In this document: one piece after another, positions 1-14,900 of the stretch
Position numbering within the stretch: position 1 is the stretch's first letter
Layout: every line of letters begins with the position of its first letter
NCBI GenBank assembly: GCA_036362985.1
Contig: JAYGXS010000002.1
Coordinates: 91,046,990 to 91,110,989 of the forward strand
DNA from: Ligula intestinalis
Lineage: Eukaryota; Platyhelminthes; Cestoda; Diphyllobothriidea; Diphyllobothriidae
Direction: 5' to 3'
Length of the DNA stretch: 64,000 nucleotides
Program-made: the position numbers and the translations under genes
Notes under the pieces: model-generated
Database searches by the model: none
What the model was told of the DNA's origin: nothing
The model's input: only the letters and a program-made list of their open reading frames with translations

Positions 1-3000
1 GGCTGAACCTTTTTTATTGCAATTGATAATGTTTCGGTTCCCATGGATAACGCGAAATCTAATAGAGAAAGAAGAGTAGAGTTCTTTTGATCTACAATTA
101 AGGTTTTCTTATACTTCACGCTCCCTCTTAGAATTAAATTGTCGAATGCTTTATCAAAACATTTTTCATATACGTATAAGGTTAAAATAAATGTTTTTCA
201 AATGTTATTGCCTATAGAAGATTGACAAGATGTTTCAAGAACTCCCGAAATTGATTTCAGTTAAGCGTTCGAGTCCAATTTGAATCGGATTTTTAAGGGA
301 AATATTTGGAGAAATTTCTAAATATGTATATTTTTGTACGGAGATTGTTCGTGTTTACGTTCAAACCCATCGCATGCACATTTTGTCTGATCTTATTGAA
401 TGCAGTTTGATTAAAGAAGATTTCTTGCGCAGAGTGGTCATACTGAATAGCATATAGCACCATCGGTAGAAATTTAAGTCAGGCCAGAATGTCAGCTTTG
501 TTATGACTCACTGTTCTAGCACATGTAGAAACTTTACTACACAACGAAAGACTGCAGATGAGGCCCTAGCTTTTTCCACTTATTTTCACGACCTCATAGA
601 TGTAAATATATTAAACATAATATATTATACACATATGGTAAAGGTAAAAATACTTTGAAAAAACGAAAAAAAATATCCTTTTATAATTTAGCAGCAACTT
701 CGCCATCTACAAGTTATATACTGATACAAAGAAAACAGTTTCACTCTAGAAAACATTTCAGTTCTTAGATACTATGAAAGCATACCTACAGCTTAAATTT
801 CGCTCAATGTTTTAAAACTTAATGTTCCATATTTTCCGTATATATGATATAGGGCTTCGAAGATTTTGCTATGCATGAAGACCACATAAGAGACCTTATA
901 GAAAGCTTAATAAGCGGGTCGATACAATGCTAAAAATGGATATTGCACAATTTTATAAAATTTAAAAGATTGGTTAGCAAGCATGCGCGTGCTTTTGAGG
1001 TGCTCCAGGAAACCATCAAGACCGTTTAACCAGCAGCCTCTTATTACATCCTCTTATTCGTGTGACTCACTTATACGAACAGACTATCATTATTGACCGC
1101 ACTTTCACCCCGTTTCCATATTAACGTACTGGCCCAACGTGAACGTATGGAAAGCAAACGAACGTTCGCCAGTTGGTCTTTGAGACTTCGTAAAGTTTCA
1201 TAATTGCAAACTAACTAAACAAAAGACAATCTTTTCTTCAAGCATCACGTTTGCAGAAGAATTTTCCTGCCATCAAATGAATACAAGAAAGCATGTTATG
1301 TGTACTAGCTTTGTTATATACTAATAACTTATAAGGGCCTTAAAATGATCATTAAAAGTAAATGTTTCAGAGCTAAACGTTTCTTTACGAAAATGGTCTT
1401 TTCAGGCACACGAAAAGAAAGTCGTTTAAAAGCAACGTTCCGCATATGGTTAGATGTCTTGGGATTACGTTGCGAGATACTCAGTAGCACACCCACCTAA
1501 TCAACCCTTTCTTACCGCAACGAAATTTTAAAATATCGGCCCAGTACTTTGTGCTGAAAACGTCGGCAGTAGGATTTGACCAGATTCATGTATTCCTCGA
1601 TAAGTTACAAGCAGTAAATAGCCCACATTCCACTTAGATAGTTTTACACAAACGATTGCCGTTTGCTACTTGTGTAACAAAACTACACAGTCCACGTTTT
1701 ATGTTCATTGCTGAAAAACAAGTGTGCGGAGATCGGTTTTCCGGCCCGCGTCAACCGCCGTTGACTATTTATCTTCTTTTGCTAAAGAATTTGAAAGTGG
1801 TGCTCAATTCGAAACTGTTAACTGACATTGCCCATCAGCCTAGCAGGTTCACTGCAATACCCCAAAGTACTCGAAGCAATAAGAAGTAAATATCGTAATC
1901 ATTTGATCGTTGTTGGCCAGTTTGAACAGTTTGAACCTGTCCAGAACGTCCTCAAAGTAAAATCCCAAGCCCGTTTCTGTCGTGGGAGTTATGTTCAGAA
2001 AAATCCACCCCCATAATTTTTGCCATACCCAAATTTGCAGTGCCAGCGCACAAATTGCGTAGGAGTACATTTAGGCGGGATTAAATTGCCAAAGTTTTTC
2101 TTTCTATTTTTTTCTTATGAGGTTGTCTTTGAGAGGAACTTTGTTGCATGATAGAAAAATATCATGAAATCTAGGCACATGTCTTCTAGGTACAATGACG
2201 CAAATGGCTGTAATAGTCGAGTCTGGCTTCTTTTTTCATTAACGGAAACCCACATACCGACCCGAGTCTATGAAGTAGATTCAAACGCGCAATTATTTGA
2301 GCACTCAGATAGACATTCTAGCATCCGCCTACGACATTTTTGGACTGTCCTTGTAATATTACCTGCTCAAAGGGAGCGGTTTTCACCCCTCTAGACTGAA
2401 TATAGGATGAAAAGCGGATTTTCCGGTCACCAGTTTAGACGGCTCACAGTCGTCCAAGTGTTTTTTTACTCAATTAGCCCCATAGTTCCATGTTCCATTA
2501 GATCAGAAGGGCAACATATGAACCAGTTATTTCTCTCCCCATTGAAAACTCTTCACAGAGCGTAAATGTAATATCTGCAGAAGGCTACCGCCTGCCTTCT
2601 GACTACGAAATATTCCAAATGCTCATTCACATAACAGTTGACTAGCTCTCTGAGAAGATAGACGCAGTATTTGAGGACTGCCAGGCTGTTTATTTAATGA
2701 AAAACGATCGGCAACCAATAGTTGTGTGATTCTAAAAAAACAGCAACGGCTGCTTATTCTAAAAAACACCATAGATAGAGTTCATGGTAGGGTCAGAGCT
2801 AGGTTGGCATGTAGATGAGCTTGGATTGGTAGGCGTTTGCTTCGGTATAACCTAGTGCTACAGAAAAACTTGTGAGTATAACGGGGACAGTGGGCATATA
2901 GATTTATTTTCACTGCCAACGTGCTACTGCCCTTTTCCGTACTTTACACTGCCTTAATCCCACTGCCATTGTGACTGTATTCCACTATCCATCTTGTTTG

Positions 3001-3995
3001 TTAGGAGGGTTGTATAAGCATTTGTTGCCAGTTAAGTAGAAAAAGCATCAGTTTTTCAGTAAAGATTCAAAGCAGAGAGAATAAAAGTACTCTTTGCTTT
3101 TCTATGTGAATATTTCAACGTCGCCTAATATTATCAGTCAGTTCATATACGAAGTGGGGTGCACTTTTGGCTTCGCTAATTTTAACTTATAAGCAGGCGG
3201 GTCATATAAGCGTTCGGTTTGTATTGGTATAACTCCAACCTAAATGGAAGATAACTTAAACACTCAATGATTAATTCATTAACTAAAAAAAATACTCCCT
3301 CCCCTACCTTCCTTGACAACCACACTACTTTTGTCTACCAACCCGCATCGTTTATTTAGTAAATTATGATGCATAAATGGAAACTCCTGTCGAGAATATA
3401 TCAAAAACAAACAAATGTTCGCTGATTTATCTTCCGAACTTTTAAATGGGAATTTTCGCAAAGTTAAACAATTTTCCCTGATCAAAGCATATGTCCTCAG
3501 CCGCTCATGCATAACATCGGTGAGATGTTTGAGTATTTCTATTAAATCCACTTAGTATGCCTGCTTCGACAATATTATTGAGGGCCTCAGCAAACGCCTG
3601 CATGTCTCTACTGCTGTAACGACAGCAATCGTAGAAGTTAAGCTTAAAAGTCTGTCTACTTTTCGCTCGCGTTTTAAAAGGTGTCGTTATCTACCAGTGG
3701 ACATCAGTGCGTATTTGAGAAAACCTTATAAATTATTCTGTAAGGCGCATGATTTATCCCCTAGTGATCAAATATAGAAAAATAGGCCTTAGAAGCGGGG
3801 GCAAAAGTAGTTTATGTAGGCGCACTCACTAATTCCTACTTCCTGCATGTTGTCCTGCAAAAACGGTCCTTATACAGTTTTCGGGGGTGGAGAAATAGGA
3901 TAGGCAGAGAAGGAAATTTTAAGAGGTAAGTAAAAAAAGAAAAAAATGCAGTCGAACTTGCTTCCCGCGGCCGCTGGAAGTAAGTTATTCGGCGT
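1..3995. other. Intron or upstream sequence, nothing recognised
   Basis: AT-rich, with many short stops in all frames and no codon structure. I looked for the preceding Cav1 exon (IVS5-P loop-IVS6) and did not see it. This is presumably the intron before exon 1, with unclassified repeat debris. Confidence 0.6.
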
Positions 3996-4789
3996 ATAAA
4001 TTGAAGATGTGTGCGGCGCTTCGCCCCGCGGACTTTACTAATCTACCTCCAGAACGGTAAGTTAGACCTCAGGTAAGTTGAATTAGACGACCCCCTAATT
4101 GCCTAATTAAATTTTTGGGAAATTCCAGAAGCCTGCAATTAGATAATTGGGTTTTTTCGCAATAAGTTAAACGGTAATACAGATTAACAAAATCTACAAA
4201 TACAAATCAACAACACCTCTAAATACAGTAAGATAAAAATGTATTTAGCATTTATTAAAGTACAGGGTGTCCATAAAGTCTGGGTGCATAAGAATTTTAA
4301 TATTTTTATGGCTTATGTTATTTTTGTTGAGGTGGCAGAGTCCCCTGATTAGTCAACAACGCTTAGGCTCTCAGCGCTCTCCTCTTGATTTCTTTTTCTG
4401 GCGTATGTTAAAAGAGAAAGTTTACTCGATGAAGATTGCAAATCTAAACCACTTGAGAGAACGCAGTATCAGTCAGTCTGCTGAAATCGACGGCATTGTA
4501 CACCTATTCAATCGAGTTCAACAGAATTTAGCAAGGTGCATCGAAGTATGCATTGCAAATACTGGAAATCATATTGAAACTATAAATTCTCAACATTATA
4601 GTTAAATAAAATTGTTTGGTTCTAAAGGTATGTATTTATCCCCTTTGTACCCAGACTTCGCGGACACCCTGTATATTACACTGCATGTCCTAATTCCCCA
4701 CACATAAAACCTTATAATCGCCGTTTTCGTAGGAAAACATGCAGAGAATATGGATAACAGAGTGGTTCTACCATAGCTACTGTTTCCAA
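3996..4789 (+). repeat. Dispersed repeat copy 1, interrupted by a mariner relic
   Basis: 3996-4262 and 4672-4789 together match 48046-48424. Shared landmarks are GCGCTTCGCCCCGCGGACT, CAGGTAAGTTGAA, a stretch rich in AATACA and TAAAAATG, and CCTAATTCCCCACACATAAA. The family is not identified and no protein is encoded. Confidence 0.75.
4263..4671 (+). mobile_element. Non-autonomous mariner-type element with transposase C-terminal relic
   Basis: The ends are imperfect inverted repeats of about 24 bp (CAGGGTGTCC...AGTCTGGGT on both ends). A TA dinucleotide lies on each side (4261-4262 and 4672-4673), the normal target duplication of Tc1/mariner transposons. Inside, a frame from 4267 to 4605 holds SPLDFFFWRMLKEKVYSMK followed by RVQQNLARCIEVCIANTG, which resembles the C-terminal end of a mariner transposase after the last catalytic Asp. 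The 409-bp length shows that most of the transposase has been deleted. Confidence 0.88.
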
Positions 4790-5155
4790 AGCGGTAAGCC
4801 GAAAGAGCTGCCCGTGAACAATTGTATCATCGTTTAGCAATGAATCGTAACGGAAGCGAACGCACCATGTAGCTTGACACAGGTGGCACTATTTTCTGCA
4901 ATAATCACAAAATCTTCCGTGCACTACCTTTTCAATGTATGCTCCGTTTTAAAATTAAGGAAAGCGTTTCAGAACAGCAATCATATCTTCCTCTTAACTT
5001 TTCTCAGGTTAAAGGGTTCAATCTCTACCAGCCATTTTTGCAGCTTCTACCGATTATTGTTAAAAATATGCCCGTTCCACGGTGCCTTCGGAATCTATCT
5101 AAAACCCTCAAAGAAAACCGTACAGGCAATAATATTCCTTCTTCGATTATTATAG
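4790..5155. other. Intron end upstream of Cav1 exon 1
   Basis: Open frames here overlap the true exon in the wrong phase and have no similarity; nothing else is seen. Confidence 0.6.
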
Positions 5156-6230
<1,075 letters not shown>

Positions 6231-6327
6231 GGGACGCATTAAACATCTGGATGTAGTAACGCTTTTGCGGAAGATCTCCCCGCCACTTGGATTTGGAAAA
6301 CTTTGCCCACACAGAACTGCATGCGTG
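6231..6327 (+). CDS. Cav1 alpha-1 exon 2: EF-hand-like region
   Basis: It follows a TTTCAG acceptor and starts with the base that completes Lys. It reads [20 protein letters not shown] then [12 protein letters not shown], almost the standard Cav1 text of the EF-hand-like and pre-IQ segment, which takes part in calcium-dependent inactivation. It ends in phase 0 at GTAAGA. The 97-nt length (1 + 96) preserves frame with both neighbours. Confidence 0.95.
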
Positions 6328-7033
6328 GTAAGATTAACGGGACAATTTGTCTCATATTCTGCGCGTTAGGACTGATCGCACCTTTAGTAAAAAGTACCAC
6401 ACTGAATTAGCTTCCATTTCAGCCCATCTACTGAGTAAATAGTACATGAAATACTGGGAACCTTCCTCTGCTGTTGCTTACTCACCAAATTCTTGCGTCT
6501 AACTTAGGATATATTAAGTGGAAACTGCAGTTTAAAATTTTGGAAAAAAAGTTTCTCTTACGAAGAGGGCGATTCAAAGTCATTCGGTCAAAGTAAAAGC
6601 CCAAAACCGGTTCGGTCTTACTTATAAACGTATAGTGTCAGCCACCAGCATGTTTTCACTTTAGGCATTTTGTCTATGGCACTTGTGATCGTAGTATTAC
6701 GATCACCTGATTAACAGCAATGATCACAATAAAAGAAGCGTTTATAACGCAAAATAAACAGACGTTTTGTGTGACTAAGCGGACAGTTATTCACGTTAAA
6801 AACCTTTGGCAGAAAAGAGAAAGAAAGTTCTGTTGTATTAACACTATAAGGGAATTAGTTAAACATCAAGAAAAAGATCGAACTTTATCGATTGGATACA
6901 GAAGCTGGTACACTTCAAACTCTGATTCCTCAACAGCGAACTAAAAAGAACATCAATGTTTTTGCATACCATTTACTCTCGATAAAAGCGTTTTTTTTCA
7001 GATAAAAAGCACTGACTTCTTTTCAATTTTCAG
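6328..7033. other. Cav1 intron between exons 2 and 3
   Basis: AT-rich intron with no feature recognised. Confidence 0.7.
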
Positions 7034-7136
7034 ACGCTCGTTCGAATGAACATGCCCCTTAACAGTGATGGCACAGTTATGTTCAATGCTACGCTCTTTG
7101 CCTTGGTACGCACAAACTTGAAGATTAAAACAGAAG
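7034..7136 (+). CDS. Cav1 alpha-1 exon 3: conserved pre-IQ segment
   Basis: After a CAG acceptor at 7031-7033 the exon reads [20 protein letters not shown] then [14 protein letters not shown], highly conserved in Cav channels. It enters in phase 0 and leaves in phase 1 at GTACGA. The intron to the next exon is only 174 bp, in contrast to the multi-kilobase introns elsewhere in the gene. Confidence 0.95.
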
Positions 7137-7310
7137 GTACGATGATTAGGTTTCCTATTGCTTGCATTCTAACCGCTTGATGGGATATCTGAAAGCTGGA
7201 CGCCCGCAGACTTTTCTCTACCTTAAATGGTCTACTACTGTACTCTTTAAAAACTTGGCAACCGTAACAAATCCGTGACTCTACACTGTTCACGTTTTCC
7301 TTTTCGACAG

Positions 7311-7412
7311 GGTCAAACCAGGATCAGCTAAATGAAGAGCTGCGTGCAGTAATAAAGAAAATATGGAAACACACAAGTCCTAAGTTACTGGATCAAGTTG
7401 TTCCTCCGGCTG
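7311..7412 (+). CDS. Cav1 alpha-1 exon 4: pre-IQ helix
   Basis: After a CGACAG acceptor the split Gly codon is completed and the exon reads [19 protein letters not shown] then [14 protein letters not shown]. This is the pre-IQ helix that, with the IQ motif, binds calmodulin in Cav1 channels. It ends in phase 1 at GTAGTC, and the next exon supplies the rest of a Gly codon. Confidence 0.94.
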
Positions 7413-10400
7413 GTAGTCAGTACCTATTCCATTATTTCCTTCTATTGACGCCTTTATGCAATAATTTTGGGCAGCCTTTTATCTGAATTTCGATATAACT
7501 TCAGATTCTCCCTTATTGAGAACAGTTTGTGTGAAAAATAACTTTTTCTCGAAGTAGTCTGAGAAAATGTTTTCGGTGTAATGCTTTGTAAATCTATGCG
7601 GAATGAAAGGTAAAGGCTGAACCTTAAGATTTTCCACGTAATTATAATCACAAACCATCAAATCCGTTTGTGCTACGCTGATAGTACCACAGTATGTCGA
7701 TACTTAATTGCGTCTGTGAAGTTACCACCGTTTCTTTTTAATTCTGAATGTTACCTTTGCGGAGAAGCTGACTCTTTAAAAAGGAACGTTAGAAAAAAAT
7801 TTCTTGGATCCTAGTAAGAAATAATACTGAGCATTCATAATTCACAGAACGCCAAGTTGTGAGTCGAATGAAAACGAAGTTACGTTCTGCATTGAATCTG
7901 GACTCTCCGTTGTCCCTGAAAAAACCTAGGTCACTTTTGCTCAGACTCTGTCTCCGCCCTGATTTACATAAGTCGTCTCTTAAACGTCCGAAGAAGCCTT
8001 AATAACATTTGCTGCTTTTTATTGAGGGCTGCATTAAATTCCTTGGGGAAATAATAATTAACGTTCAGAAACTGCAAATATTTGTTATTAAATGGTGCAT
8101 AAACAAGCACCAGAGACATTGAAGGCGAATAAACATGTAGGCCTGTCTGTACGTTGCTATTCCTCAAAATAGTCAATTTTTGTCTTCCTTGTTCACTCTG
8201 AACGCGGTTGTGCTTGTATTTTACGTGGTTTCCAAATTCATGCAGTGCAAGCATTTCAAGCAAGCTGCATTTCATGAAACTGTCAAGCTGCCGAGTGGTT
8301 TTTGATCTTTTGGTTTGCAAACGCGCAAATATTGACTCTCTTCTCTCTCAATCCGTATATTCTCCATGTGAAACGAATCGTATTCACGTTGCTTTTGAGG
8401 GAGCTATGCAGTGATTTTAAAGCTAGTCTGTGTATTGATATCCAGAGCCTTGAGATGGACGTTGGTGTGGTCATCTTTAATCAGCATAGACGCCAGTTAT
8501 ATTGGTTGTAGTTAGTTTGTATTCCCTACGAGTGATGAGTATGAGGTAAGACGTTCTTCAAAATAAATTCGCATGTAAAAATTCTGCCCAAACTTGGATG
8601 TTGGTTGAACTTTGTTTCTAGAATTCTGCAATCCGCTTAGGCAAAACAATGGGCTGGTTGCGTAGCCACAAGTAACAATATGAATTGATTCTTGTGGTGC
8701 TCCTTTTTTGAATTTATTGTGCAAAGCCTGACAAAAGCTATCAAATACTATGCGCATTTTCCTTGCGGTCATGCCCACCGTAGCGAGAGGGCTCAAGTTC
8801 TGCACTTGGAGTTAGTTTTTAACCTGGATGTGGAGTATTGTGACAAGTAAATTAAGGTTTAATTAAATTAAACTGTCTGACGATTTGTTTTATGACCGTC
8901 CGTCTTAATCAGTATGCCATCTGATTCATCTAAAAATAACGGCTCGTGAACTCCGGGGGTTAGTAATTTTGAAAAAAAAACAGGAAAAACCAATCGCCTA
9001 AAGCCTATCTCCTCCAGTCGCATTTAGAACAACAACTACACAGTCAGTGTTTGCCCTGACTTGGAAAGCATTTCTGTTAATGTAAAACCCAGGTAGAGAT
9101 GAAAAGTCCACTTTCCTAATGACGAATAGTTAGACTTTGATAAATAGGACTGACTTTGTTAACAAGTTAATGCATAGTGGAGTCCAGCCATTGCCCCTTT
9201 ATCTTAACTGCGGACGCAATGCAAAGCTATAACACGCAGAGACATAGTTATTAGTTTTCATAGAGTCCCACCTAGTGCTGGGGTTTTTCTTTCTTTTCCT
9301 TCAATTCTGAAAATGTAGCAAATATGTAGGCATTAGAAAAAGTATCAACTGAGTATTACCATTTGCACAGAAGGTTGTAAGTAAACTTGTATTCCGTAAA
9401 AGATACCATATAAATGCTTCTGAAGTTAACAATGTTGATAGTCAAGTAACTTGGTTTAATAATGAAGTACTATCTATGAAATTAGGAAAAGACAGTGATT
9501 TAAATAACAAAACCCAGCAAACGTGTAAGCATAAATCGCAACCTTTGTTAGACCCTGCAGCTCGGAAGAAGGATGCCTCCAGAAATCACGTAAAAAATTG
9601 AAGAAGATAAAAGATTACAGCTCAAAATAGTCCCATTTTCTAATTTTTGCCACACAGGACTATCATGAGATCTTCAAGATGCTTGTCTAAATTATAAGGT
9701 ATTGCTTCAGTTGGTTCAACACATTGTTCAGAGATATTGGCTACAATATTTTGATCGATAATTATTTTCAAATTCAGTTTAGAAGGTATATCAGCAATTA
9801 GAGCTTCCAGTCAGCATCAATCAGTTGGCTGAATTACATTTGGTGGATTTTATAGGTCGCAGTGGGAAAGGTGTGTACGTTGAGCTAAATGCGGCTAGAC
9901 ACCTATAACACCTAGTTGGATATGCCAGCACACTTGGTAAAAGCGCTGAACATACTTAAACCTCACCCTTGCAATCGTAGATTCGAATCCTACCAAGATG
10001 GTCGATTTTTTAAACACCTGGGCCAAATATTTGTTATACTGCCTGCATCGCCTTATCTGGCAAATGTAACAGTGAATCACATGATGCAGAAATAAAGCAG
10101 ATCGTCGTATATCTGCCTAAGCAGCTGAAAAAGGAGTCCGAAGACAGTTTTACGCATTTCAATCATGAAATTGCCAAATTTGCGGTCTGGTGCTTTATCA
10201 GGGATGGATGTGAAAGATCACCACTCCGTTTGTGGTCTTTGTTTACAGCATAGGTTTAACCATTTTATTTGCGTTCAGAAGTATGTCTGACTTTTCGTAC
10301 AATCGCGAGTTCGTTCAGCTGAAGAATGAACATTCTTAGACTGGCTGAAAAATGTTGAATACAGATCATCTTTAACCTAAAGTGATTTTCACGAATGTAC

Positions 10401-11865
10401 TTTAAGTGTAAAAGAGCAATATTAACTACTAACCAAACTGTTCTTGCACGTTGTATCCTTGCTTTTTCGCCAACACCATTCGAGGAGCCATTTAACAACC
10501 ACTGCCTGCTTAACTGCAATCAGTTCTTTGAAGTAAAGCTGATTCAATTTGTACTTGTTTGCTCACAAAACCCACATACTACAGGCTAAACGCTCACGTT
10601 GTTCTGTTTATTCCTTCTTTTCAGAGAACACCATCACTTCATTTCGTCTTTATAGGTGTATACCTTCGGATTCTTTGTCCCATTTTGCCTGCATGTGCAT
10701 GCATGGATGGGTCTTGTTTAGAGTAATTAGTTAATAGTTTTTTTTGGTTTTTCACGTTTTCTTTATTTGACTTCCAGTCTTTGAAAGGGCCTGCATGATT
10801 CATTTACTAGTTGAATTTCATTCCGTTTAAATTTTATGTGTAATCTTATAACATTTTGGTGGAATAATTTTCTCTAGCTGTGTCAGTCTTCGTAAACATA
10901 ACTTTTTGATAAGGTGTTTGACAAATAGTTTGTATCTTACCAAGCCGCTCCACCGCGTATTTTTACCGCAGATAACCAAACCTATGAGCCTTGCTTAATT
11001 GGTGAGGATTATCAATTCTACGTGTTGATCTCATTAACTTATAGCCAGTGCTGTGAGCAAAACCGATTAAGCCTGTATTTCAGTAATTCTATCACGGAGT
11101 TCTCAAAACTTCGCTGAAGTACATTTCCTTCAGTCCTGACTTACATGACTTTTCCATGGTAACATGCACCTTTTTGGCTCATCGGACACCGAACTTTATT
11201 TTTTGTCTAACTTCGATATTAAGAACGTTATTACCGGCAACGAGTAATCAAAATAGTGGAAACACTCGCCATCCCTCCAAGAAAACGCTCGTCACTACCT
11301 ATGCCATGACTGTAATTTGTCGTGTATTCGTATGTAGAGTCTTTGTTTTTTTAGTATTTTGAAGAGAGGTTCGGAGGCAAACTGAAGACATTTAACATAA
11401 CATTTTTTAAGGTGTGTATATTTCTGTTTCATGACTTCATCCTCTTCCCTAGGAGGAGCTGTTCAACACCTTTCACCTACACTGACGAACTTACTAATAT
11501 TTTATTGATTTTAAACCTATGTATTTTTTGTGCATTGTAGAAAGTTGACACTGTAGCTAGCAATTCGCGTTACTTATACAGCACCCCATCACAGCAATTA
11601 TAATCTCCTTCCCATTGTCACAGACCCCTCCACCAAACTATCCGGCTATTACACATATTCAGGCGGAATTTTGAGAACGTTTTCAGTGATGTCAAATTTT
11701 ACCTCCCGTCGCCTTTTGTTACTTGCCCCTCTTTTCCACACTGTCAAAAGGTCCAATTTTGTCCATTTTTAGTTTCTTAGTTTGTACATTGTGAGAAGTG
11801 GTGTATCATTTGGAAGCGCGATGCACGAGTTAGGGCTATAATCAAAATTATTTTTCAAACACTAG
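7413..11865. other. Cav1 intron between exons 4 and 5
   Basis: A 4.5-kb intron. Apart from the SINE-like copy at about 9905-10045 I recognise nothing; short open frames lack similarity. Confidence 0.65.
9905..10045 (+). repeat. tRNA-derived SINE copy
   Basis: It contains a pol III B-box-like GATTCGAATCC at 9980-9990 preceded by a degenerate tRNA-like half and followed by GATTTTTTAAACACCTGGG, comparable to the tail of the other SINE copies. There is no proper acceptor stem, so it is not a functional tRNA gene. Confidence 0.55.
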
Positions 11866-11978
11866 GTAATGACGATGTGACTGTGGGCAAATTCTACGCC
11901 ACCTTCCTCATTCAGGAGTGGTTTCGACGATGGAAGCTGAAAAAAGCCGAGGAACACAAACACTTACCTTACTCGCAG
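11866..11978 (+). CDS. Cav1 alpha-1 exon 5: IQ calmodulin-binding motif
   Basis: The exon reads NDDVTVGKFYATFLIQEWFR then RWKLKKAEEHKHLPYSQ. The VGKFYATFLIQ text followed by an aromatic and two Arg is the IQ motif typical of L-type (Cav1) channels. Non-L-type Cav2 channels have a different IQ text (IYAAMMI-like), and this is the main reason for calling Cav1. The motif binds calmodulin for calcium-dependent inactivation and facilitation. Acceptor is TAG at 11863-11865; donor GTGAGT follows 11978. It enters in phase 1 and leaves in phase 0. It lies 4.5 kb downstream of exon 4. Confidence 0.95.
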
Positions 11979-14900
11979 GTGAGTCCCTTGCTTCTTTATC
12001 CATTCTATTGTGCAACGGCTAAATTGCAGAGCACAGCTTCTACCCGACAAATGAAAACCACACTCCCATTAGCAAGGGAACAAAACGTAAGACGGCACGG
12101 CTGAATTATCTTGATATGGCGCAATGCTAGCGGAGGGCACAGGACGCCTAATGACTGTACAGGTTCGGTTTGATTGCGTGAGTCTGTTTAGCCGCCAAAT
12201 GGTTACGTGACTTTTTATGGCAATTTAATCCTCCATCGGCACTGACTGGAATGCTCGGATGCGTTCTGCGCGAGGCTGTTAGAGAGATTTTAAGTCGGTA
12301 TCTCCTGACTGGGTAGTAGAAATGTTCACGATGAAAATGAGTGGCCCTGTGACTGTAGAGAACTTAAGAGTACAAATTCACAAAGTTATGAGTTGCGGAA
12401 TTACAATCTGATAATTTCATTTTGCTCACCGGAATAGGTTTGAATTTCCGGTGGCGACAGCAAGCATTAAAGCCTGTTATGATTAGTAAAATAAAACTCC
12501 CCGACTCGTTATTATTTTCGAGCGGGGCTGGCATGGATATGTTGTTTGCCTCAAAGTGGTTTATGATTTTGCTGAAAGCAATTTCTAAATTTTCTAGTTT
12601 GTATGAAAGTACAATCAAATGAACTCTTTGCCTAGTTGGGTAGACAGCGAGGTCTGCGGGAGGATTTGAGTAAAATTTTTGAGGGGTGAATGGGACACAG
12701 TGGCTTTTTTGGAGTACAAAAATCAGCGTTTGAAAAACTCGTTAGCAAATTGCACGCAATTTTGTTTGGAGAAATTTATATCATACAAATGATTTTACTA
12801 TCGCTAGAGCACTATGATTAACTTTTGAATGCACAGATGCTTAGAATGACTAAGAAAATGCATTCAGACGGTAAATAAGCAAGCATCTGTAAGTCCGCTT
12901 TCTCTGTGCTGATCCAAAAATCCTTGTTCCTTTGAGTTGGGCAAAAAGTTGACGTTTGGACACTTGTGGGGATCATAAAAATGCTTACCTTGGCCGGAAT
13001 TCAGGAAGGATTGGAACATTTTGTCTCTTCAATACTCCGATCTCAAGTTGGGGTGTTTAGTATTGGCGCTGGCTTTGAACTTGACGATAATTGCTTTATG
13101 AATTCGAGGCCTGCATGTTTTTATCTGTCACATAAGGCCCATCTTCAGAGTCAAAGAATTCACATTCGAGTACCGATAGCCAGAGAATGGCTGATATCTT
13201 TGTATTTCGTGGCGAGCACTGAGTTCGGTTGTTCCAGCTGCGTTCCCATTTTATCAGCTAATGTAGTGAATTAACATGCGATTGTTGACCTGCCACTAAG
13301 ATCGCTCGGCATTTGGACATTTATGACGACCGGCAGATATACTCACTTCGTTTACTACATTACAAACGACTCGTTCCGAGGGGTTTCATGAAACTTGTTT
13401 TTTGAACTTCACTTTGAACGACTCTGTCGTAAACGTTAATATGCTAGTTTCTGTCTTTGGATTATTTTTATAATGAAATTACTTGCAAACTACTGATATT
13501 TTATCATAACATGCCCCCTCTCGCGTTATAATTTCTATCATTTCATAATATTTTTTATTTTCTTTTTGCGCTTTTAGCACAAACGGCATTCGATTATGCC
13601 ATTCCGGGTTTGTTATTTTTCCCATATTGACTTCTCAATTTTGTATTCTCTACGTAACTATTCAACATAAAGGAAAAGCGCAGTTCATTTCTGTCAGCTT
13701 TTTCACATATGAGTATGTGCTAAGGGATTTTCTAAAATAATTGTACCCTTTCTCTGAGCTTCTGAGAAATGCCTTCCCGTGGAAAATCTGCGTAATTATA
13801 TCTATGTTAATTGAACTAAAGTTTAGCATCCTACAGCATTTTCAGAATAAATTTATGTGACACACTGGAATGTGAACCACAAGGTGATCCGAGTGGCCTT
13901 AGACCTAATTTCAGAAAATGCACAAGTCCACATTTTTAAATTCTTATTCTCAAATTCACCCTTATCCTAATTTGAACTCTTAACATAGCCATTACTCAGA
14001 CAATACTCTGAAAGAATTTACCGCCAGGCCCTCCTCATAAAAGATGATCATCTGCCTGTGTTTTACCTTTAGCTATGGCAGTTGGCAGCGAAGTTAGCTT
14101 TAAAAAGTATCTTAAGTAAACGCTCATCAATGCTTCATCCGGAAAGGGCATCACAAAATTTGATCTACAACACAGATGACAGTATTAATTACCACTAAAT
14201 CATCGGTTCACCGATTTGTCCATTATCACATAAAGATTCATGCTAAAAATCTGATAAAACCCGCGTTCTAAGCAAATCTGCTTGAAGCCGGGGGGGAGCC
14301 TTACACTTCATAGATATAAGATGGCATAACAAGTACAGCTTGTAAATACTGTAACTCTGGGTGCATGCAGTGTTCTTGTCTGATCTCATTTCTGATTTAT
14401 GCATAAATCCGAAACGCTAATCGAACAACGCTCATGCGTTAGTGATCGCATCTACTTTTTAATGTTATCTGACTTAAAACACAGAGGGTTTTTACCTGAG
14501 TTTTTGAGCGAGTAACTTCTGTATTTGGTAGAAGTTAAAAAGCAAAAGGAAGGTAAATCTACCATCACCTTTTATGTGAATTATGATTTTCCCTTGCTTT
14601 TTGTTTTTCTATAAAAGCACAACCTAGCAATCAAAAATTGTAACTCTCGATCACTCACCTCATAATTTAACTAACTTACAAATAAACTATTTAAGGAATC
14701 TTGTGGTTGTACAGAGACCAATATACTTTGAAGTTTTTCACCTGTTACCGGACAAGGGAAAATCTGAATAGCAAAATATGGCCGACGAAGGAAGCGCATT
14801 TATTTTGGGACGCCTGCAGTAGTTAATTAGTGTATGCCTATCCTTCATCTGCCCCATATTCCATCTGGGGATTCTGAAGTCAATCAATTCTAAAAGCAGT

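Noticed and set aside
4267..4605. 112-codon open frame as a host gene
   Set aside because: It lies wholly inside the mariner relic and matches the transposase C-terminus.
1..5155. Upstream Cav1 exons in the window
   Set aside because: I looked for S5, pore-loop and S6 text and could not find any in the open frames; absence is not proven for very short exons.
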